DNA of 8,831 nt from positions 1-8,831 of the forward strand of contig JANJWE010000185.1 of the NCBI GenBank assembly GCA_024709705.1, written 5' to 3'. Positions 7,125 through 8,831 of the stretch are shown piece after piece. The DNA comes from Flavobacterium sp. (GTDB lineage Bacteria; Bacteroidota; Bacteroidia; Flavobacteriales; Flavobacteriaceae). A model generated the notes under the pieces. It saw only the letters and a list, made by a program, of their open reading frames with translations. It had not been told where the DNA came from and did no database searches. Within the stretch, counting starts at the first letter, position 1; each line of letters begins with the position of its first letter. The position numbers were made by a program, and so were the translations under genes.

Positions 7125-8831
7125 TTATTTTTTTATCAATTTTTTATGAAATGTTCCTTCAGAAGTTTGAATTACTATCAAATATACACCATTAGATAGA
7201 TTTTCTATTGAATGGTTGAGATTTGAGCTTCTAAAAATGATTTGTCCTAAAGCATTATGTAACTCTATGTAATTTACATGAAGACTGTTTGGGATTTCAA
7301 TTGAAAATTCTTTAGAAGTAGGGTTAGGGTGAAGAACAATAGATGCATTTATATCCCATTTGTTGTTACTTAAAAGGGTAGTATTATTTCTGGAAACAAT
7401 ATGTTTTTTGGGGTCAAATACTACCTGACTCACTTCAAAAGGAACGTTTACCAGGAATTGTTGTCCGTTTGAAGTGTGTTCCAACACAACATCCAACACA
7501 TTACCGTTGGAGTCTGAGAGACGTACTTCAATAGGCATTTCAAAAAAGGAAACACTAGGATGAGATTGGGTTTGTGAGGCTGTAATTAAGACCTGATTAT
7601 TACCCAAATTTGAAGCAGAAATTGTATAGGTGGGATATCCTTGATTGTAAAGCCAATCATTAAAAAACTCATCTAAATTTATTCCAGAAACATTTTCCAA
7701 ATGGGACTTCAATTGAGAAGTAATTGCATAATTGTAAGCTAAGTTTGGATCTGAAAGATAATTTTTTAAAGCCTGATAAAAAGCAACATCTCCAAGTTTC
7801 CATCGAAGCATATGAACGACCATGGCTCCTTTGTTGTAACTCAATCGGCTACTAAAAATTCGGTTTACATTAGTAGCCTCGGCATCTGTTAAATATACTG
7901 CTCCGGTTGTAAAAGAAGTGATGTTGTTAATCAAACTGTTTTTCCAACTTACAAAGTTATCGGGTCCATCCAAGTGTTCTACTACCAATCCGGATAGATA
8001 AGTAGCAAAGCCTTCGTTGAGCCAAATATCGTTCCATGTGCCACATGTAATTTTATTGCCAAACCATTGGTGAGCCAGTTCGTGAGCAATTAAATTTCTG
8101 CCAAAACTACCCATAAATGAAACGGTAGTGTGTTCCATTCCGCCACCCCATCCAAATTGAGCATGTCCATACTTTTCGTTAGCAAAAGGATAGGTTTCAA
8201 ATAAATCCTCAAAAAGATTCATAATTGGAAGGGTCACCGCTAAACTATTTTGAGCTGAATTCAAATTTTCGGGATAAATGTAATTAACAATCGGAAATTC
8301 GTTGGGTACTGTTCCGGCTTGTTGTGTGAAAATGGAATAATTGGTCACGGCAATGGCAACCAAATATGCAGGAATAGGATAATTGTGGCTAAAATGAGTA
8401 GTGCTTGTTCCGTTTCCATTATCTATTCTGCTCAATTGCACCCCATTGGAAACACTGGTATACTGTGAAGGTGCTGTAATCAATACGTCCAGACTTTCAA
8501 TTTTATCATTCAAATCTTGTTTACAAGGCCACCAATCACGTGCTCCAAAGGGTTCAGAAAGGGTCCATATAACTGGAACTCCACTATGCGAACTTTGCGT
8601 AAAACCTTGTTCTGCAGTATCCGGAGCACCGGCATAACTAATGGCTACTTGGGCTGTTTGACCAGCAGAGAATAGGCTGGGCAATGTAATAATTAATTCT
8701 TTGCTTACAACATTATGAACAAACGACAAAGAATTTCCGTTTTGCATCACCGAACCCACAATGATTCTGTTATTGTAGTACGGATTTGCAGTGTTGGTAA
8801 TACTGCTCAAGTCGAAAACCACGGTACTCAT
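7125..8831 (-). CDS. T9SS-exported M1-family zinc aminopeptidase (5' end outside window)
   Basis: A gluzincin that removes N-terminal residues from peptides, exported across the outer membrane. The 568 visible residues run to the window edge. The Met at 8829-8831 is probably internal, since the signal peptide and first strands of the M1 N-terminal domain are missing. Visible in order (numbered from the window edge): the N-terminal beta domain with EPFGARDWWPCKQDLNDK (93-110); the substrate-binding motif GGGMEH (229-234, in place of the usual GxMEN); HELAH (250-254) with the third zinc ligand Glu273, an exact HEXXH-X18-E; and the transition-state Tyr332 in SYNKGAMVV. The end (about 498-568, VLHPNPTSKEF ... 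SNGVYLIVI ... HKKLIKK) is a type A T9SS sorting domain. It ends 77 bp before rseP on the same strand. No terminator was seen in that gap. Confidence 0.95.
   Translation of the reverse strand: MSTVVFDLSSITNTANPYYNNRIIVGSVMQNGNSLSFVHNVVSKELIITLPSLFSAGQTAQVAISYAGAPDTAEQGFTQSSHSGVPVIWTLSEPFGARDWWPCKQDLNDKIESLDVLITAPSQYTSVSNGVQLSRIDNGNGTSTTHFSHNYPIPAYLVAIAVTNYSIFTQQAGTVPNEFPIVNYIYPENLNSAQNSLAVTLPIMNLFEDLFETYPFANEKYGHAQFGWGGGMEHTTVSFMGSFGRNLIAHELAHQWFGNKITCGTWNDIWLNEGFATYLSGLVVEHLDGPDNFVSWKNSLINNITSFTTGAVYLTDAEATNVNRIFSSRLSYNKGAMVVHMLRWKLGDVAFYQALKNYLSDPNLAYNYAITSQLKSHLENVSGINLDEFFNDWLYNQGYPTYTISASNLGNNQVLITASQTQSHPSVSFFEMPIEVRLSDSNGNVLDVVLEHTSNGQQFLVNVPFEVSQVVFDPKKHIVSRNNTTLLSNNKWDINASIVLHPNPTSKEFSIEIPNSLHVNYIELHNALGQIIFRSSNLNHSIENLSNGVYLIVIQTSEGTFHKKLIKK

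Noticed and set aside
8829..8831. ATG at the window edge as the true start of the M1 aminopeptidase
   Set aside because: A T9SS cargo needs a signal peptide, and the first strands of the M1 N-terminal domain are absent. The frame reaches the window edge, so the gene most likely continues beyond it.

Overview
This AT-rich window most likely comes from a member of the Flavobacteriia (phylum Bacteroidota). Three kinds of evidence support this. Two proteins carry C-terminal type IX secretion (T9SS) sorting domains. One outer-membrane-type protein closely resembles the flavobacterial THC0290_0291 family. The upstream regions repeatedly show the Bacteroidota promoter -7 box TAnnTTTG in place of sigma70-type elements, and Shine-Dalgarno sequences are not evident.

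Layout, left to right. (1) The 3' half of a cystathionine gamma-synthase/lyase-type PLP enzyme (+), cut by the window start. (2) A strong hairpin terminator shared with the convergent THC0290_0291-like exported protein gene (-). (3) A roughly 260-bp divergent promoter region containing an exact 11-bp tandem repeat, an inverted repeat and ACGT-centred palindromes. (4) gdhA, NADP-type glutamate dehydrogenase (+), with its own terminator. (5) A porZ-like gene (+) encoding a T9SS cell-surface beta-propeller protein. (6) A roughly 300-bp intergenic stretch holding tRNA-Asn(GTT) (-) with a clear promoter and terminator. (7) rseP, the site-2 intramembrane protease (-). (8) A T9SS-exported M1-family zinc aminopeptidase (-), cut by the window end.

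The genes appear to be separate transcription units rather than one operon, because almost every gene has its own -7 box and several have clear terminators. Two themes are visible. One is amino-acid nitrogen and sulfur metabolism: glutamate dehydrogenase, the trans-sulfuration enzyme and possibly nutrient peptide cleavage by the aminopeptidase. The other is the cell envelope: PorZ, RseP, the THC0290_0291-like protein and the T9SS cargo peptidase. All protein-coding content is ordinary chromosomal content. I see no mobile element, CRISPR array, defence system or biosynthetic cluster, and no convincing undescribed multi-gene system. The most interesting unexplained signals are regulatory: a palindrome, AAAACGTTTT, shared by the gdhA and porZ promoter regions, and the repeat cluster between the divergent genes.
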